From: Oscillatoria salina IIICB1
GTDB lineage: Bacteria; Cyanobacteriota; Cyanobacteriia; Cyanobacteriales; SIO1D9
Assembly: GCF_020144665.1 (NCBI RefSeq)
Contig: NZ_JAAHBQ010000028.1
Span: forward strand, 1-62,134
Reading direction: 5' to 3'
DNA: 62,134 bases
In this document: piece after piece, positions 60,426 through 62,134 of the stretch
Position numbering within the stretch: position 1 is the stretch's first letter
Layout: the number at the start of each line of letters is the position of its first letter
The notes under the pieces: generated by a model
Database searches by the model: none
What the model saw: only the letters and a program-made list of their open reading frames with translations
What the model was told of the DNA's origin: nothing
Translations under genes and position numbers: made by a program

Positions 60426-61970
60426 TTAACTCTTTAACCAAAAACCTTCGCGACGTCGATCGCCAGCCCCTTCAATCTCCCCATCAGCCGTCATTTTCAC
60501 TGCATGAACTCCACCAAAAAACATATTTTTATTTTGCCAGAAAACCAATTCAGTTTCTTCACCGAAAGCCAAGTTTTTGACTATTTCTGCTAGCAACGGT
60601 GGTTCAACACTAAAAATATTATTTTCCCAATGAACCCTCGGACTACTTACCGCCGCTTCCAGCGACATTTGATAATCAATTAAATTAGAAATAACCTGTA
60701 AAATAGCAGTTCTAATCCGATTTGAACCACCCGAACCCAAAACAATTTCCGGCTTACCTTCGTTAAGAACAATTGTCGGTGACATCATCGAAGAAATTCG
60801 GCGATCGCACTCCCATTGATGGAATCCATGAGGGTTTAAATCTGCTTCTCCAAGCATATTATTAACCATGATACCCGTTCCCGGTATTACATAAGCCGAA
60901 CCTTCGCCATTAGAAGTAGTGACACTCGCTGCATTTCCTTCGCTATCAATCGTGCTAATTTGAGTTGTACTTCCTAATTTATTTAACTCTTGCTGATAGC
61001 TATTGATTTGTTCGTCTCCTAAAAAAATCTCGGCAATATCTGCTCGATCGATATAGGGATCGCAACCCTTTTTTCTCGCTAAATTAGTTACTCGCATTAC
61101 TTCTGCTAAAATTTGTAAATGTTCCTGGCAACCAAACTCAATTTGTGGTAAATTAAAATTGTTTAAAAGTTTTAAAGCAAAAGCAATTAGGATACCGCCA
61201 GAACTAGGAGGAGGATTAGTTAAAAGGACGCGAGAACGATAATTAATTTGTAAAGGTTGACGGACAATTACCCGATAATTTTGCAAATCTTCGAGAGTGA
61301 GATATCCTCCTTTATCTTGACAATCTTTGACTAACTGATGAGCAATTTCTCCCTGATAAAATTCTTTCACACCTCGATTAGCTAACTCAGTCAAAGTAGC
61401 AGCAAAATCTTTCATCACTAAAAGTTCGCCAGCTTGTAAAAATTTCCCATTAGGAGCAGCGATTTTTTTAGTTTCCGAATTAGATAGAAAAATGGGCTTG
61501 AGTAAGTTCAAACAAAAAGAAGAAAAATTACTTAATTCTACGCCATTTTGAGCGTAATGGATAGCAGGTTCAACAACTACATGAAAAGGCAACTTACCTA
61601 ATTGTTGATGTACCTCAAAAACCCCAGCAATATTACCAGGAACAGCCATCGAACCCAAGCCGACGTGAAAAATTTGGGTTTCGTCGCCAAAATCAAGTTC
61701 GATCGGATAAAAATCAAGGTCAGATAAAGGCTTTTTGCGACGAGGAGTTTGACTAAAAAAATCAAAAAGAAGGTTGCGATTATCGTGAGTATGTGCTAAG
61801 AAAAAACCGCCCCCAGCAGCAGAAGTTAAAACAGGTTCGACGACAAAAGAAGCTAACATCGCCGCTACCGCAGCATCAAAAGCATTACCACCAAGGGTAA
61901 ACATTTCTCGTCCGGCTGCGGCAGTTTTTTCATGTCCTGCGGCGATCGCGCCCTGCATTTTTGGTATCAT
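60426..61970 (-). CDS. ggt: Gamma-glutamyltransferase family protein
   Basis: 514 aa, normal for the family's precursor. The autocatalytic nucleophile Thr335 opens the small subunit in GSTTQISTIDSEGNAASVTTSNG; most members have TTH, here TTQ. GGNAFDAAVAAMLASFVVEP is the N-terminal signature, NPPPSSGGI the large-subunit site, and SSMMSPTIV and GSGGSNRI the small-subunit glutamyl-binding region. No signal peptide, so it may be cytoplasmic, unlike E. coli GGT. It hydrolyses or transfers gamma-glutamyl groups of glutathione and related peptides. Confidence 0.9.
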   Translation of the reverse strand: MIPKMQGAIAAGHEKTAAAGREMFTLGGNAFDAAVAAMLASFVVEPVLTSAAGGGFFLAHTHDNRNLLFDFFSQTPRRKKPLSDLDFYPIELDFGDETQIFHVGLGSMAVPGNIAGVFEVHQQLGKLPFHVVVEPAIHYAQNGVELSNFSSFCLNLLKPIFLSNSETKKIAAPNGKFLQAGELLVMKDFAATLTELANRGVKEFYQGEIAHQLVKDCQDKGGYLTLEDLQNYRVIVRQPLQINYRSRVLLTNPPPSSGGILIAFALKLLNNFNLPQIEFGCQEHLQILAEVMRVTNLARKKGCDPYIDRADIAEIFLGDEQINSYQQELNKLGSTTQISTIDSEGNAASVTTSNGEGSAYVIPGTGIMVNNMLGEADLNPHGFHQWECDRRISSMMSPTIVLNEGKPEIVLGSGGSNRIRTAILQVISNLIDYQMSLEAAVSSPRVHWENNIFSVEPPLLAEIVKNLAFGEETELVFWQNKNMFFGGVHAVKMTADGEIEGAGDRRREGFWLKS

Positions 61971-62134
61971 CTAAGAAGAAATTGTCAGTTTAAACGTCTT
62001 GGCGATTATCGGCGAATTAACCTCTGTAAATCACTGAAAGCTGCAAGATGCTAGTTCTTGTCCGTACCTAGTTTAGCTTGAATTTGGCTTGCTAGGCTGG
62101 CAAACTGGACTGGCAAGCAAAAGACTTGCGGTTG

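Noticed and set aside
1-62134. tRNA or rRNA genes
   Set aside because: No TTC-type T-loop with acceptor stem and no rRNA-like sequence was seen on reading both strands; a tRNA scan would settle this.

Overview
The window comes from a cyanobacterial chromosome. The HIP1 octamer GCGATCGC occurs throughout. The gene content includes Psb27, a plant-type [2Fe-2S] ferredoxin, biliverdin reductase, HPPD, a UbiD-type decarboxylase and many families found mainly in cyanobacteria. I see no rRNA, tRNA or CRISPR array. The only transposon trace is a decayed TnpB fragment.

Layout. 1-2.5 kb: end of a glutathione S-transferase, an epoxide-hydrolase-like enzyme, and two tandem small Cys-rich paralogues (the first only 59 aa). 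2.0-7.0 kb, minus strand: DUF2358, DUF1206, then a cytochrome bd oxidase locus with a DUF4253 gene between cydA and cydB. 7.3-12.8 kb, minus: HPPD and pstS-pstC-pstA-pstB, with a 35-unit heptamer array between pstA and pstB and a Pho-box-like site before pstS. 13.1-16.7 kb: a TonB-like protein facing two exbD genes and an exbB, separated by repeat clusters. 16.8-23.1 kb: a zinc-ribbon/NYN/LOTUS protein, UbiD, small membrane paralogues around a lone MNT nucleotidyltransferase, a cation exchanger and a DUF427 protein. 23.3-26.5 kb, minus: psb27 and a second pstCAB without pstS. 26.9-31.5 kb, plus: bioB-bioY, lspA and an FHA-PBP1A fusion. 31.6-43.5 kb: a C5 DNA methyltransferase with an extra C-terminal domain, an unknown gene, DUF3352, rhodanese, hrcA, a ferritin-like protein, small secreted proteins and a B12-type radical SAM protein. 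43.7-49.9 kb: a second PBP1A with a long basic tail, a small thylakoid-type membrane protein, a NACHT NTPase and a response regulator. 50.2-62.0 kb: TspO-like, DUF389 and general-stress proteins, the tnpB remnant, petF, bvdR, a DUF2283 pair resembling toxin-antitoxin genes, a pentapeptide-repeat/RidA fusion, a retropepsin-like protein, a GT2 glycosyltransferase, a pentapeptide membrane protein, a 36-aa microprotein and gamma-glutamyltransferase.

How it fits together. Two phosphate transporters, biotin synthesis plus uptake, peptidoglycan synthesis, respiratory oxidase and photosynthetic maintenance genes make up the core. The less usual parts are: (i) a TonB/ExbB/ExbD-like energy-transduction set in which one ExbD has Asn at the normally essential Asp; (ii) a heptamer repeat family, read here as CAGTNNN or close rotations, that joins different heptamers in one register at several loci, including inside the hppD reading frame; (iii) domain fusions (pentapeptide-RidA lacking the catalytic Glu, FHA-PBP, zinc ribbon-NYN-LOTUS, C5-methyltransferase plus BsuBI/PstI-like helical domain); and (iv) a HTH-NACHT protein of the type linked to phage defence. 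All functional statements are inferred from reading motifs; no database search was run.
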